64,000 bases of DNA from NCBI RefSeq assembly GCF_003989135.1, contig NZ_RYZZ01000017.1, positions 1-64,000 of the forward strand, in the 5' to 3' direction. The notes below the pieces were generated by a model. It saw only the letters and a program-made list of their open reading frames with translations. It ran no database searches and was not told the origin of the DNA. Every line of letters begins with the position of its first letter. The stretch's first letter is position 1. Source of the DNA: Peribacillus cavernae. GTDB lineage: Bacteria > Bacillota > Bacilli > Bacillales > DSM-1321. A program made the position numbers and the translations under genes. This document shows positions 7,553 to 17,467 of this stretch, piece by piece.

Positions 7553-8866
7553 ATGACCCAAACCAAATCAAATATCAAACAATTTCGCTTTGTATTTGTT
7601 CTGTACGTTTCGACGATTTTACTTTTTGCCCTGTTCTATGCTGCACCCATATCACATAATGGGGAACTTGGTTATCTCGATTCTTTATTTTTATCCACGA
7701 GTGCCCTCAGTGTGACGGGCCTCTCCTCTATTGATGTATCAAGGGATCTAACCAGGTTAGGACAAATGTTGTTAATCTTCGAAATGCAGCTCGGTGGAAT
7801 AGGTATATTAGTAGTGATGAGCTATCTATTTTTAATGTTGGGGAAGCGGCTTACGATGACTAATTTGCTTTTGCTTTCTAAAGATCAGAATCAAAGTAAT
7901 CTAAGAACCATCAGGTCTTTAGGGTTTTCCGTTTTAGTTATCGCACTCATTGTTGAAGCGATCTGCTTTCTTATTACACTCGTACAAATACTCCCCCGAT
8001 TTGACAATAAAACGGATGCTATATTTGTTGCAGTATTCCATAGTGTCGCAAGTTTTACAAATTCCGGCTTTGATTTATTTGGTGACAGCCTAATTTCTTT
8101 TAAGGATAATAAAGTTATTTTGCTGACTACGGCATTCACCATTTTTTTAGGCAGCTTGGGCTACCCGACGATCGTGGAATACGTATTTTCTTTCAAGAAG
8201 AAGAAAAGCCTATTTTCCAAAATCAATATCAGAATGCACACCTATCTGTTAGTAGCTGGTTCCGTTGTATTTTTTGCCCTTGAATATAACGGTGCTTTTA
8301 GTGGTTATACAATCCTAAATAAACTAACAAATGCCATATTTCTATCGGCCACTGCCCGTAATGGTGGATTTACAACTTTGCCTCTTTCTTCTATCACAAT
8401 GACATCTTTAATGATCCTAATGTTTTTAATGTTTGTAGGAGGAGCTTCATCCAGTGCCGGGGGAGGCATAAGACTGACCACTCTTAGAGTGTTAATTGCC
8501 AAAACGGTTTCAGTTGCCAAATCGCAGGACTACACAGTAATAAAAAAGAAAACCATTTCAAATGAGGCGATTAATAAATCTTTCTTAATTTTCTTCAGTT
8601 TTTCAATGCTGCTTTTTGTTTCTGCTGTCATCGTTTCAATGCTGGAAAAACAACCATTTGAATTCATTATCTTTGAGGTTTTATCTGCATTAACGAATAC
8701 AGGGCTATCTTTGGGGATAACAGGAGAACTAGCACCTGTCTCGAAAATCGTTTTGATTTTATTGATGATCATCGGAAGAATTGGAGTCTTTAGCATGATT
8801 TATTCTGTACTACGGTTGGAAGCATCTAAAACAAGATATCTGAAAGAGGATTTAGCTGTAGGTTAA
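7553..8866 (+). CDS. Ktr/Trk-type potassium transporter, membrane subunit
   Basis: Ion-translocating subunit of a Ktr system (KtrB/KtrD family, TrkH superfamily), 437 residues with about eight to ten membrane helices. Four pore-loop segments can be recognised: SVTGL (53-57), ASFTNSGF, ATARNGGFTT and ALTNTGLS, each with the selectivity-filter glycine. It is followed 15 bases later by its RCK regulatory subunit, so the two form an operon; the order membrane subunit then RCK differs from B. subtilis ktrAB. The sequence is clearly divergent from B. subtilis KtrB, so no specific symbol is given. No c-di-AMP riboswitch (ydaO/yuaA motif) is seen in the short upstream gap. Confidence 0.88.
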   Translation: MTQTKSNIKQFRFVFVLYVSTILLFALFYAAPISHNGELGYLDSLFLSTSALSVTGLSSIDVSRDLTRLGQMLLIFEMQLGGIGILVVMSYLFLMLGKRLTMTNLLLLSKDQNQSNLRTIRSLGFSVLVIALIVEAICFLITLVQILPRFDNKTDAIFVAVFHSVASFTNSGFDLFGDSLISFKDNKVILLTTAFTIFLGSLGYPTIVEYVFSFKKKKSLFSKINIRMHTYLLVAGSVVFFALEYNGAFSGYTILNKLTNAIFLSATARNGGFTTLPLSSITMTSLMILMFLMFVGGASSSAGGGIRLTTLRVLIAKTVSVAKSQDYTVIKKKTISNEAINKSFLIFFSFSMLLFVSAVIVSMLEKQPFEFIIFEVLSALTNTGLSLGITGELAPVSKIVLILLMIIGRIGVFSMIYSVLRLEASKTRYLKEDLAVG

Positions 8867-8881
8867 AAGGGGGACATATAC

Positions 8882-9535
8882 TTGAAACAGTTTTTAGTTG
8901 TAGGGGCAGGAAGTTTCGGCGGCGGCATCATCAAAGAATTATATAAACAAGAATGTGAATTAGTCGTTTGTGATATAAACGAAAATTACCTTGAGGATTA
9001 TGATGAGTTTTCAACATACTCCGTTGTCGGGGATATGAGAGATGATGATGTTCTAGATGAGTTTAACATCGAGGAATTTGATGCCGTATTCATTGCAATC
9101 GGAACAGACGAATACTCGGCAATACTTGTAACTAAAAAAGTGAAAGAACGCGGAGCTAAAAAAATTATCGCGAAAGCATCCAATAAAGAAGTTGGTGAAA
9201 TTCTTGAAAGTGTAGGTGCAGATCGAGTGGTAAATCCAGAGGAGGAAGCCGGAGCTAAGATTGCCCGCCATGAAATGATGTCAGGAGTGGCTGAGTATTT
9301 TGAGATCACAAAAGATGTTTCTGCCATTGAGATGGCAGTTCCTGAACAAATGCTGGGTCATACTTTAAGGCAGTTGGACTTTTCCAGAAACTATGACCTT
9401 ACTGTGTCTTTGGTTTTACGAAACGGAAAGCCACTGTTGACTCACTTTGCAGAAATCCCTTTTAAAGAAGGCGATCTCTTCCTTTTGATTGGGGAAAACA
9501 AAAAGATTGAAAAACTCAAAAAGAAATTCCAATAA
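8882..9535 (+). CDS. Ktr/Trk potassium uptake regulatory subunit (RCK/TrkA)
   Basis: Cytoplasmic ring-forming partner of the preceding potassium channel-like subunit. The 217 residues contain an N-terminal TrkA_N Rossmann domain with the nucleotide-binding GAGSFGGG motif near residue 8, an acidic end of strand two (VCDINE), and a C-terminal TrkA_C domain from about 135. In the family it binds ATP, ADP or NAD(H), and the C-domain binds c-di-AMP, gating potassium flux. The start is a TTG close behind GGGGG. Translation is probably coupled to the membrane subunit. Confidence 0.9.
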   Translation: MKQFLVVGAGSFGGGIIKELYKQECELVVCDINENYLEDYDEFSTYSVVGDMRDDDVLDEFNIEEFDAVFIAIGTDEYSAILVTKKVKERGAKKIIAKASNKEVGEILESVGADRVVNPEEEAGAKIARHEMMSGVAEYFEITKDVSAIEMAVPEQMLGHTLRQLDFSRNYDLTVSLVLRNGKPLLTHFAEIPFKEGDLFLLIGENKKIEKLKKKFQ

Positions 9536-9811
9536 AGAATAAAATAATAATAACAACGCTCACCTTCGCGAGTGGACCTTTTTTTCAGAAATCTGCTCTT
9601 CCATGAAAGGTCTCCCTTAGGATAATATGTCTCACGACCAATTATTACTGCAAATTTATATCATTGTTATTGATAGGAATCAAAATAAAACAAGGGTTTG
9701 AAGCAGTTATTTGGCGGAAGGCATCCTAGTCAAATAAAATAAAAAGTGATGGTCGGTCAAACTGAGAAGAGTTCCTCTCTCTTTACCTTATCAAAAAGGA
9801 GAAAATGACAT

Positions 9812-10591
9812 ATGACGGAACAAGATTCAATCAAAAGGAAGGTGCAGGAGCAATTCGGAAAACATGCACAGAAATATGTAACAAGCAGCACACATTCAAA
9901 GGGGTCTGACCTGGCCCTTCTTCCTGAGTGGCTACAGCTTCAGCCAGAATCGATCGTACTCGATATCGCCACAGGAGGCGGACATGTGGTTAAAGCTTTA
10001 GCTCCGCATGCAGCATCTGTTTTTGCTGCAGATTTAACCTACCAAATGCTTAAAACAGCCAGGCGCCATCTAGATCCATCGTATTCAAACATTCATTATG
10101 TTGTGGCAGATGCAGAATCTCTGCCGTTTTTAGAAAATACCTTTGATGCTGTCACATGTAGGATTGCCCCGCACCATTTTCCGCATCCTGACAAATTCGT
10201 AAAGGAAGCGGCGCGGGTATTAAAACCGGGAGGTAAATTCCTGCTTATTGACAATATTGCTCCCGCAGACAAGGAATTAGATGAATTCGTCAACCGACTG
10301 GAAAAACTCCGCGATGAAAGCCATATGCGCAGCTACTCGGTGAAAGAATGGTCGACATGGTTTGAGCAAGCCGGGTTGACTTTAGTGAAAGCGGAATCCC
10401 GCAAAAAAACATTTAATTACCCGGAGTGGGTCGAACGCACAACGACATCAGAGGAACAAATCAAAAAAGTCGACAAGCATCTTCTCTCTGCCAGCAAATC
10501 TATTCTTGACTATTTCTCTATTGAAATATCAGAAGACATGATTCAATCACTAACAATCGATGAATGGATGGCCCTTACAGTGAAGAAATAG
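9812..10591 (+). CDS. Class I SAM-dependent methyltransferase (UbiE/YcgJ-like)
   Basis: A 259-residue cytoplasmic enzyme with a Methyltransf_11-type Rossmann core: motif I VLDIATGGGHV near residue 50, the acidic residue ADL ending strand two, and motif post-II VVADAESLPF. The pattern CRIAPHHFPHP and LKPGGKFLLIDN resembles the YcgJ/UbiE-like group, whose substrates are mostly unknown. The ATG follows AAGGAG. It stands alone between the Ktr pair and a strong terminator. The substrate cannot be deduced from sequence. Confidence 0.85.
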   Translation: MTEQDSIKRKVQEQFGKHAQKYVTSSTHSKGSDLALLPEWLQLQPESIVLDIATGGGHVVKALAPHAASVFAADLTYQMLKTARRHLDPSYSNIHYVVADAESLPFLENTFDAVTCRIAPHHFPHPDKFVKEAARVLKPGGKFLLIDNIAPADKELDEFVNRLEKLRDESHMRSYSVKEWSTWFEQAGLTLVKAESRKKTFNYPEWVERTTTSEEQIKKVDKHLLSASKSILDYFSIEISEDMIQSLTIDEWMALTVKK

Positions 10592-10605
10592 AATATAGCA
10601 CATTT

Positions 10606-10649
10606 AAAAACCGGATGCCAGCTCCTTTTCGGAACGATCATCCGGTTTT
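10606..10649. terminator. Bidirectional intrinsic terminator
   Basis: AAAACCGGATG pairs with CATCCGGTTTT around an inner stem (GCTCC/GGAAC). It ends the methyltransferase gene, and the A-rich side gives a T tract for minus-strand transcription coming from yhaN. Confidence 0.85.
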
Positions 10650-10666
10650 CACTTTTTCCGCTCCAA

Positions 10667-10750
10667 CTATTCCAGGAATTTACTTTTGAAAACATTCTTG
10701 CCGTGCCCCTTTTTGCTTTTCCGGTCATTTTTTTCGATATCTTCGCTCAT
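10667..10750 (-). CDS. Possible 27-residue basic peptide
   Basis: An ATG-to-TAG frame encodes a lysine-rich peptide beginning MSEDIEKND and ending KSKFLE. It lies between the yhaN stop and the bidirectional terminator, in the direction of yhaO-yhaN transcription. There is no good ribosome binding site, so the call is weak. I do not recognise a family. Confidence 0.2.
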   Translation of the reverse strand: MSEDIEKNDRKSKKGHGKNVFKSKFLE

Positions 10751-10841
10751 ACCGACCGATTGTTTCCATACATAATTCCCACTTCGTTATTACAGATTTT
10801 CCGATCGTTAGTCAGCTTTTGCCCCTCTAGGAGTGGGAGTG

Positions 10842-13800
10842 TCAAACAGTAATAGTAGGGTTTAAGTTTGCTATTTCTTCAAGCTGGTAATCGTCGTTTC
10901 CTACTTGTTTTATTATCTCAATAAGTCTTGAGTGGTGCGTAAAGAAAATGACCTGTGTTTTCTGCGATAACTCCAGTAGTACCCGAAGCGTTTCTTTTGA
11001 TCGTTCATCGTCAAAATGGATAAGGATATCGTCAACAATAAACGGAATCGGTTCGTTGTCATGAACATACTTTTCGAGGCTGGCGATGCGAAGTGCCAGG
11101 TACAGCTGGTCTGTCGCGCCGTCGCTCATCCCATCAACCCGCACCTTATCTCCATTATTACGTACGCCCATTAAAACAGGTTCATCTTTTTCATCGTAAT
11201 CCACGGTAATGCCATGATAAGAATATAAAGTAAGTCTTGAAAAGATTTCGCCGGCTCTGGTTAATATTGGGCTTTGGTTATTATTCCGATAATGTTCGAT
11301 GCCTTTTTGCAGCAAAAGCGCCGCCATTTTGTGCGTTACGTATTGTTCAGCGTGAAATTGCAGGCGGGACAAAATGCTTTCTTTGTCTTGTTCCGCTTTT
11401 ACCGTTGCATTGCTATTTCCCTTACTTTTTTCAAAGTATTCCTTTTGTAATGCGCCATGATCTTTACTGAATGACATTCGTTTCTCATCCAGGTGTTGCA
11501 GTGTATTTTCAATCTCACTTATTTCCACAGAAATGGTATCATACTCAATACCATCACATTCTTTGATGAGTTGGTCAATGGTGAGTCCGCCACCGAGATT
11601 AAAAAGCTCTTCTTCGATTTCTTGAATTTTAGAAATAAATTCTACCTTTAAGTAAAACATAGAAATTAATTGCTCCAGCTCTTCATCTTCCTTGCAGTTT
11701 GCGAGTTCTTTTAGGTTCTCAATTGCCAGTGTTACAGCTTCAATTTCACGATGTGAGCCATTAACCGTTTCCCGCAATCCTTTTAATTGTTTATCGATTC
11801 CCTCTGCAGTACTTTGGTCTTTTTGAGCCTGTATCAGTTCTTTGTGCAATTGACTGATAGCATGATGTTCGGGAATTGAATTCAACTGGTATTTATCAAT
11901 TAGACTTTCTGCTAGTTCTTTAAATTTCTGGATGCTCTCATTGACGGCCTTCAGTTCTTTTTCTTTTTCAGTCGTCTTCTCATACGCAAGTACGCATTCC
12001 TCCAACAACTGAACGATTTCCACGACCACTGTCGGCGATGAACCAGGCCATACAGGAACTTTTGTAATCGCTTGTTTCCATTGTGAAGTCCAGTTTTCAA
12101 CCCTTGTAAGAATGGTTTGTTTTTCTTCTTCCTTATGGCTTACATTTTTCTCGATTTGCCGGATTTGTTGGAGCGTTTGATTTCTCTTACTCTTCTTTTC
12201 TTGTAACTCCCTAAATGATCTCACCGCATGATCAAGCAGATTGGTTAACGTTATCTCCAATGAAGGCAGCTCAAGCTTTTCAAGTGCAGCCGATAAAAGA
12301 CTTTTGAGTGAAGACCGTTTCGCTTCCTTTTCCTGAATGCCCAATATGAGTTCATTGAGCCCGCCGGTGAGTTCTTTGATTTTTTCGTATTTCTGCAGCC
12401 ATTCGAGCATTTCTTCCGGGGTGAGCGGCGCGATGTTTGCTGATTGCCACTGGTCGGACCATTCATTGTGTAAAAAGGATAATTCATTTGTTAGTTTCTC
12501 TCTCTTTTCTTCATGTTGAGAGATTTTCAGTTCACTAGTTTGAATGTCGCCGAGCCGCTTGTTTTTCTCGCCCACTTTTTCAGCCTGGATTCGCATGGTG
12601 TCTGAGGCAAGATCTGCCTTCTGAATTGCTTTTTCAAAAACCTGCTCCAAAGGCAAGCCATTTGTGTAGGTAATTATTTGGTTTTTATCTTCTTTGCCAT
12701 GTAAGTTTGAACGGAGGATAACCCAGCCATGGTCACGGTGTTCACGCAAGTGCTTCAGTTCTTCTGCTGTTGGGATATTTTCCAACGCTTCTAACTCGCG
12801 TATTCGTTCATTATTTTCTTCTATCGATATCTGCTCCTGCAGGATGGATTCGTTCACCCGCTTCAATTCTTCCTGGAGCATGGTAAAGTCTTTCTGAAAC
12901 TTCCTTACCGTTTCCACCATTGGAGGCTCTATTTGTAAAAGTGACTCTCTATTGCCAGTCCATAAAGGCAGCCGATTTATCGAATCTTTTATAGCTGCAT
13001 CTTGTTTTTCAGCTTGTTTTGCTAACTTTTCTAGCTCTTCCTCGATTCTAACTTCACGCTTTACCTTTTCGATCGCTGTTTCTAAATCGATTAATTCAGG
13101 CACATCCCGTAGTATGGCCAGCTCATCTTGAAAGTTACGAAGGTCAAAAGCATAGGAGGCAATATCGTCTGTTACTGTTTTGAAAGATTGATCAAGCAAC
13201 GGCTTTTGCTTCGATAATTCAAGGATCAATTGTTTTGTTTCAGCAGAAATTCGAAATGAATCAATATCTTCTATCTGGTTGAGTGAACCGTTTATTTTCT
13301 TTGCTAGGTAGAGAGCTTGCTGTTCCAGGAGATTCTTTTCCTGCTCCAGCAGAGGTTGCTTTTTCAGTTTGTTTTCATAGCTTTGCACATCTTTATATAG
13401 GGAATCGATAAGCAGCGCATGTTCAATAATAAATTCAGGAATTTGGATTTTCGCCAGTTCCATTTGTAATTCTTCGATTTGCTCCTCTGCTTTCTTCAAG
13501 TCTTTTTTCGCCACTTGCAGTGCTTGAAGATTTCCGTTGTACCTATCCCGTATATCATGCGGCAGTTCTGGAATACTGCCTACTTCTTCAAGCTTTTTCT
13601 TATATTCGCTTCTTTTTGCCGTTTTCGGCAACGTTGTCTGAACACGGAGAAGTTTCCGTTGTTTCGTTTGAAGCTCACGTATTTGTTTTTGCAAATCTTC
13701 TAGGTGCTTTTCGCCTTCACGGTAACTTTTTTCTAGATCCTTCCACTCTTTAACTCTCAGCTGGCTTTCGGTTATCTTCTTTGTTAGCTCTTTCTCTTCT

Positions 13801-14357
13801 TTAATCAGCTGATTAACCGGTGGATTGGATCCCCCTTTTTTATAGATATCTTTTGCTTTTGTATCTAGCTTATCTAAAACCGAACGAACCATATTTATTC
13901 CTGAAGCTGCTGAAAATAAACTCTCCCCAAGATTACCGCCGCTTTGCAGTAAGCTGTTTCCGCCTTCACGGATACGGACATGGTCAAGCGCAAACATATT
14001 TGTAAACTGCTGTTCTGAAATATGGTTTAATAACTGACGGACTTTTTGTTCATCAATTGGTTTGTCTTGAAGGTCCAATACCGTGTTCTTATTCCCTTTT
14101 CTTCTGGCAAAATGCAATTTTTCACCGGTTGACCGGCTTAGCCCGCCTTCGATTCGGAGTTGTTTATTATCATGTAAAAACGAATAAGTGGTGTTTTTCG
14201 GAAATCCATAGAGCCAGTTTGAAACAGAGTTAAGAATGGTACTTTTCCCTGCTTCATTTGGCCCATAGATCAGATGAAAGTTTTTATTGAGATCAAATGT
14301 CAAATGATAATCAGTGAAGTGGCCAAACGCCTTTAAACGGAAATAATCAAATCTCAT
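10842..14357 (-). CDS. yhaN: SbcC/Rad50-like AAA ATPase YhaN
   Basis: Large SMC/Rad50-type ATPase of 1171 residues, longer than B. subtilis YhaN (about 960). Walker A GPNEAGKS is at 32-39. A long charged coiled coil fills roughly 170-1000. At the C-terminus come an ABC-signature-like MSDGATDQLYLALRIA and Walker B FIVDDILIHFDD, followed by a switch histidine in FFTHH. It overlaps the end of yhaO by 4 bases (ATGA), so the two are translated together. By analogy with SbcCD/Mre11-Rad50 the pair should process DNA ends or hairpins. The extra length is in the coiled-coil arm. Confidence 0.88.
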   Translation of the reverse strand: MRFDYFRLKAFGHFTDYHLTFDLNKNFHLIYGPNEAGKSTILNSVSNWLYGFPKNTTYSFLHDNKQLRIEGGLSRSTGEKLHFARRKGNKNTVLDLQDKPIDEQKVRQLLNHISEQQFTNMFALDHVRIREGGNSLLQSGGNLGESLFSAASGINMVRSVLDKLDTKAKDIYKKGGSNPPVNQLIKEEKELTKKITESQLRVKEWKDLEKSYREGEKHLEDLQKQIRELQTKQRKLLRVQTTLPKTAKRSEYKKKLEEVGSIPELPHDIRDRYNGNLQALQVAKKDLKKAEEQIEELQMELAKIQIPEFIIEHALLIDSLYKDVQSYENKLKKQPLLEQEKNLLEQQALYLAKKINGSLNQIEDIDSFRISAETKQLILELSKQKPLLDQSFKTVTDDIASYAFDLRNFQDELAILRDVPELIDLETAIEKVKREVRIEEELEKLAKQAEKQDAAIKDSINRLPLWTGNRESLLQIEPPMVETVRKFQKDFTMLQEELKRVNESILQEQISIEENNERIRELEALENIPTAEELKHLREHRDHGWVILRSNLHGKEDKNQIITYTNGLPLEQVFEKAIQKADLASDTMRIQAEKVGEKNKRLGDIQTSELKISQHEEKREKLTNELSFLHNEWSDQWQSANIAPLTPEEMLEWLQKYEKIKELTGGLNELILGIQEKEAKRSSLKSLLSAALEKLELPSLEITLTNLLDHAVRSFRELQEKKSKRNQTLQQIRQIEKNVSHKEEEKQTILTRVENWTSQWKQAITKVPVWPGSSPTVVVEIVQLLEECVLAYEKTTEKEKELKAVNESIQKFKELAESLIDKYQLNSIPEHHAISQLHKELIQAQKDQSTAEGIDKQLKGLRETVNGSHREIEAVTLAIENLKELANCKEDEELEQLISMFYLKVEFISKIQEIEEELFNLGGGLTIDQLIKECDGIEYDTISVEISEIENTLQHLDEKRMSFSKDHGALQKEYFEKSKGNSNATVKAEQDKESILSRLQFHAEQYVTHKMAALLLQKGIEHYRNNNQSPILTRAGEIFSRLTLYSYHGITVDYDEKDEPVLMGVRNNGDKVRVDGMSDGATDQLYLALRIASLEKYVHDNEPIPFIVDDILIHFDDERSKETLRVLLELSQKTQVIFFTHHSRLIEIIKQVGNDDYQLEEIANLNPTITV

Positions 14358-15628
14358 ACCGCACCCACCTCTTGCTTCGTTAAGTAATGTAAAATTAGAT
14401 CCTCAACTTCCTCAAAACGTTCTTTAACAAGCATTGGGTTGTTAAAGTCCAAGCCTCTTTCTGTCTGTTTTAGTTCATGAGGCAGCGCATTGTGAAGATC
14501 TTTGAATTCCGCCAATAATGAAGCTATCGCTTCATCGTCTACTTTGATTAGTTGTAAATAATCTAAAATACTGGCCAATGGTGTATTCCGCTCTCTTAAT
14601 TCATCTATATTTACGGTTTTTGCAGTCTGTATCTTTACTTTTTCGATCCAAATATCGCCTTGCCCGACTTCCAAAGATAATGAACGAATATTATTGATAA
14701 AGTGTTCTCTTTGAGTAAGCAATTCTTGATGGATCGAACACGCTCCGTAAATCCGGAATCTAACTGCCAGAAAACGGCCTTCTGCTCGTTCAAATGTTTC
14801 TTCAAGAAGTTCCCTTGCTTTTTCAACTAAATCAGAAGTGTTTTCTACACCGTTCGCATCCACTTCGCATACTTGCCACCTGACAACATCCAGGGTATGA
14901 TGTTCAATCGATTGAATTTCGCTATCCCTTACATGGACAAATGTACAGCCTTTGTCCCCAGTTTCTTTTATATGTCGGCCTTGAATATTGCCAGGAAATA
15001 AAACGACCGGTTCATTCTCTGACAGCACTTCTCTTAAGTGAATATGCCCAAGCGCCCAATAATCATAGCTTTTTGCTTTTAAATCATCCAATGAACAAGG
15101 AGCGTAATGTTCATGGCCTTCCCTGCCTGTTGCCGAGGTATGTACAATCCCGATATTCAAATAGCCGTCTTTCCGGATCGGATATTGCAATACAAGGTTA
15201 TCCATTACTGAACGGGAAGAGAAACCTTGGCCATGGATGGCAGTATTGAATTCCTCCAACAAAATCGTTTCCGGCTCGTTCACGGACAGTTCCTTCACAT
15301 TTTCAGGCAGTTTAAGCTCTTTTGAAATTTGACTGGCGGCATCGTGGTTACCACGAATCAAAATCACTGGAATCCCTTCTTTTTGCAATCGTGTCATTTG
15401 GCTGATAAAAAATAACCCGGTATTGTAATCCTTCCAATCCCCGTCGTATAAATCACCGGCAATAATAACAAAGGCTACTTTATTCTCGATTGCCGCATCG
15501 ACAAGGTTAATGAATGCTTCTCGCGTCGCATTCCGTATTTGCTCAACCGGCGCCCCTTCATATTGTTCAAGTCCCCGCAACGGACTATCCAAATGAATGT
15601 CTGCTGCATGAATAAAAGTAAAATCCAC
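14354..15628 (-). CDS. yhaO: SbcD/Mre11-like DNA repair exonuclease YhaO
   Basis: Calcineurin-like phosphoesterase of 424 residues, the nuclease partner of YhaN. The dimetal motifs appear in order: FIHAADIHLDSP near residue 5, AGDLYDGD near 58, IRGNHDA near 95, and GHIHLRE in the second half. The C-terminal part is the capping/DNA-binding region. Same strand and overlapping yhaN, as in B. subtilis; yhaM is not next to it here. Manganese-dependent nuclease activity is known for the superfamily, not shown by sequence alone. Confidence 0.9.
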   Translation of the reverse strand: MDFTFIHAADIHLDSPLRGLEQYEGAPVEQIRNATREAFINLVDAAIENKVAFVIIAGDLYDGDWKDYNTGLFFISQMTRLQKEGIPVILIRGNHDAASQISKELKLPENVKELSVNEPETILLEEFNTAIHGQGFSSRSVMDNLVLQYPIRKDGYLNIGIVHTSATGREGHEHYAPCSLDDLKAKSYDYWALGHIHLREVLSENEPVVLFPGNIQGRHIKETGDKGCTFVHVRDSEIQSIEHHTLDVVRWQVCEVDANGVENTSDLVEKARELLEETFERAEGRFLAVRFRIYGACSIHQELLTQREHFINNIRSLSLEVGQGDIWIEKVKIQTAKTVNIDELRERNTPLASILDYLQLIKVDDEAIASLLAEFKDLHNALPHELKQTERGLDFNNPMLVKERFEEVEDLILHYLTKQEVGAV

Positions 15629-15933
15629 GTTGGCTTCCTCCCTTGGTTATTTTTAGGTTACTATACATTTCCGGATTAAGAGTATAAAATCCTTCATAAT
15701 TTGACAGAAAAATAGTTGGCTCCTGACATCATTCATATTTTGTAGAAATATGGAGCCCGTTTAATAAGTCCAAGAGTATATTCTACTATTTTATTAAAGT
15801 TTAGCCAAACTTTGAAGTAGATTGAGTGTCAGGCATCATCCAGATTATGGAGTAATAATGGTTTTAAGCCCTTCTCTGATTGAGAAGGGCTTTTATTATA
15901 AAATGAGATACCCATAATCGCATCTGAAAATGA
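15629..15933. other. Gene-free stretch with a GGCTCC/GGAGCC hairpin
   Basis: Between tctA and yhaO. It holds a composite hairpin at 15718-15757 (GGCTCC...ATATTT-loop-AAATAT-GGAGCC with an internal bulge) and a stronger stem-loop at 15866-15892. Two loosely similar segments (GACATCATTCATATT and GGCATCATCCAGATT) recur about 108 bases apart. No gene is seen. Confidence 0.4.
15866..15896. terminator. Stem-loop downstream of tctA
   Basis: AAGCCCTTCTC pairs with GAGAAGGGCTT. The plus-strand side has the better T tail, but the element sits about 40 bases beyond the tctA stop and is the only candidate end for that operon. Confidence 0.55.
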
Positions 15934-17466
15934 TTAGGCATTCGTATTAATATCTGTATCCGTCGGTTTTTTACCGTTCCGTTTTGTCTTACCCAACGTC
16001 TTCACAATTGGTACAATGATAACCGCGAAAATAATGAGGCTAAGAACGAGTGAAATCGGTCTTTCAAAAAACGTGAACCAGTTGCCATTTGCAATATCAA
16101 GGGAACGGCGAAAATTTTGTTCCAAAAGCGGGCCAAGCACTAACGCCATAACAGCAGGAGCAAGCGGAAAATCGAATCGCTGCATCGCATACCCGATCAA
16201 ACCGAACCCAAATAACAATAAAAGATCAAATTGGTTGTAATTAATCCCGTACACACCTAACACTGAAAATGCCAATACACCCACAAACAGTGGCACAATC
16301 GGCAGCTTCAATAACGAAGCGAATACACCCACCAATGGAAGATTCAAGATTAACAACATGACATTCCCAATGTACATGCTGGCTATGATCGCCCAGAGCA
16401 ATTCGGGGTTCTGGTCAAACATTCCCGGTCCAGGCTGCATGCCGTACATCATGAAAATAAACATTAACAGTGCTGTCGTAGCCGATCCTGGAATCCCAAG
16501 TGTAAATAACGGAACTAATGCACCGCCCACACCGGCATTGTTGGCTGCTTCCGGACCGGATACACCTTCAATCGCTCCCTTTCCAAACTCTTCAGGATGT
16601 TTGGAGAGCTTCTTTTCCATCCCGTAAGACAGAAAGGATGCTAAAGATGGACCTACCCCAGGGAGGACGCCAATGATGAAACCTAATAACGAGCCTCTAC
16701 CGAATGGCCCGACGGATCTTTTCCAGTCCTCACGTGTCATCCAATTAGACCCTTTAAATTCTTGCATATCCATTTTAGCGGCTTTGCCTTTTCTAGCCAT
16801 ATTCGAAAGGGCTTCTGGAATCGCGAATAAAGCAATCGCGACTAACACAAAATCGATACCATCCAGCAAATTCGGAACCCCGAACGAAAATCTAGGTACA
16901 CTGGATTGCAAATCAATCCCTACCATCGCGATTGACAGGCCAAACAAGGTAGAGATGTAGGCTTTTAAGGCAGAGCCAGTAGTTAAACTGGAAACCATGG
17001 TCATGGCCAACACAATCATCAGAAAATACTCGGCCGAACCAAAAAAGTAAGCTGCTTTGGCTAAAATCGGTGCAAGCAACATGAGACCCAATGTGGATAA
17101 TGTTCCCGCAATAAACGATCCAATCGCGGCAGCCGACAAGGCACGTCCGGCCTTTCCTTGTCTTGCCATTTCATAACCATCCAATGTTGTTACCACGGAA
17201 GCCACTTCCCCTGGTGTTTTCACAAGTATGGCTGTGGTTGATCCCCCATACATAGACCCATAATAAATCCCGATTAACATAATGAGGCCGCTCATTGGCT
17301 CCATTCCATATGACATTGGTATTAATAAAGCAATCGCGGTAATAGGCCCGATCCCGGGTAGAATTCCGGTCAATGTCCCAATCAGAACCCCGAGAAAAGC
17401 AAAGGCAAGAGTCTCCCACGATAACGCTTGGCCGAATCCTGTCATCAGATTTGAGAAAATGTCCAT
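15934..17466 (-). CDS. tctA: Tripartite tricarboxylate transporter TctA, large membrane subunit
   Basis: Large permease of a TTT (tripartite tricarboxylate) transporter, about 510 residues and about 12 membrane helices. The signature GILPGIGPITAIALLIP lies near residue 40 and its repeat GVLPGVGPS near residue 265, reflecting the internal duplication. The start is placed at an ATG eight bases after GGGAGG, which removes the overlap with tctB. It works with TctB and the lipoprotein TctC, encoded directly upstream, as a sodium- or proton-coupled carboxylate importer. The neighbouring CoA-transferase and lyase suggest a dicarboxylate substrate that is activated and cleaved. Confidence 0.93.
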   Translation of the reverse strand: MDIFSNLMTGFGQALSWETLAFAFLGVLIGTLTGILPGIGPITAIALLIPMSYGMEPMSGLIMLIGIYYGSMYGGSTTAILVKTPGEVASVVTTLDGYEMARQGKAGRALSAAAIGSFIAGTLSTLGLMLLAPILAKAAYFFGSAEYFLMIVLAMTMVSSLTTGSALKAYISTLFGLSIAMVGIDLQSSVPRFSFGVPNLLDGIDFVLVAIALFAIPEALSNMARKGKAAKMDMQEFKGSNWMTREDWKRSVGPFGRGSLLGFIIGVLPGVGPSLASFLSYGMEKKLSKHPEEFGKGAIEGVSGPEAANNAGVGGALVPLFTLGIPGSATTALLMFIFMMYGMQPGPGMFDQNPELLWAIIASMYIGNVMLLILNLPLVGVFASLLKLPIVPLFVGVLAFSVLGVYGINYNQFDLLLLFGFGLIGYAMQRFDFPLAPAVMALVLGPLLEQNFRRSLDIANGNWFTFFERPISLVLSLIIFAVIIVPIVKTLGKTKRNGKKPTDTDINTNA

Positions 17467-17467
17467 C

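Noticed and set aside
9550-9595. Possible terminator after the RCK gene
   Set aside because: The CTCACC...GAGTGG segment does not pair well enough; only T-richness suggests it.
11237-11470. Antisense open frames across yhaN and other large genes
   Set aside because: They lie opposite strongly supported genes, lack ribosome sites and show no family resemblance.
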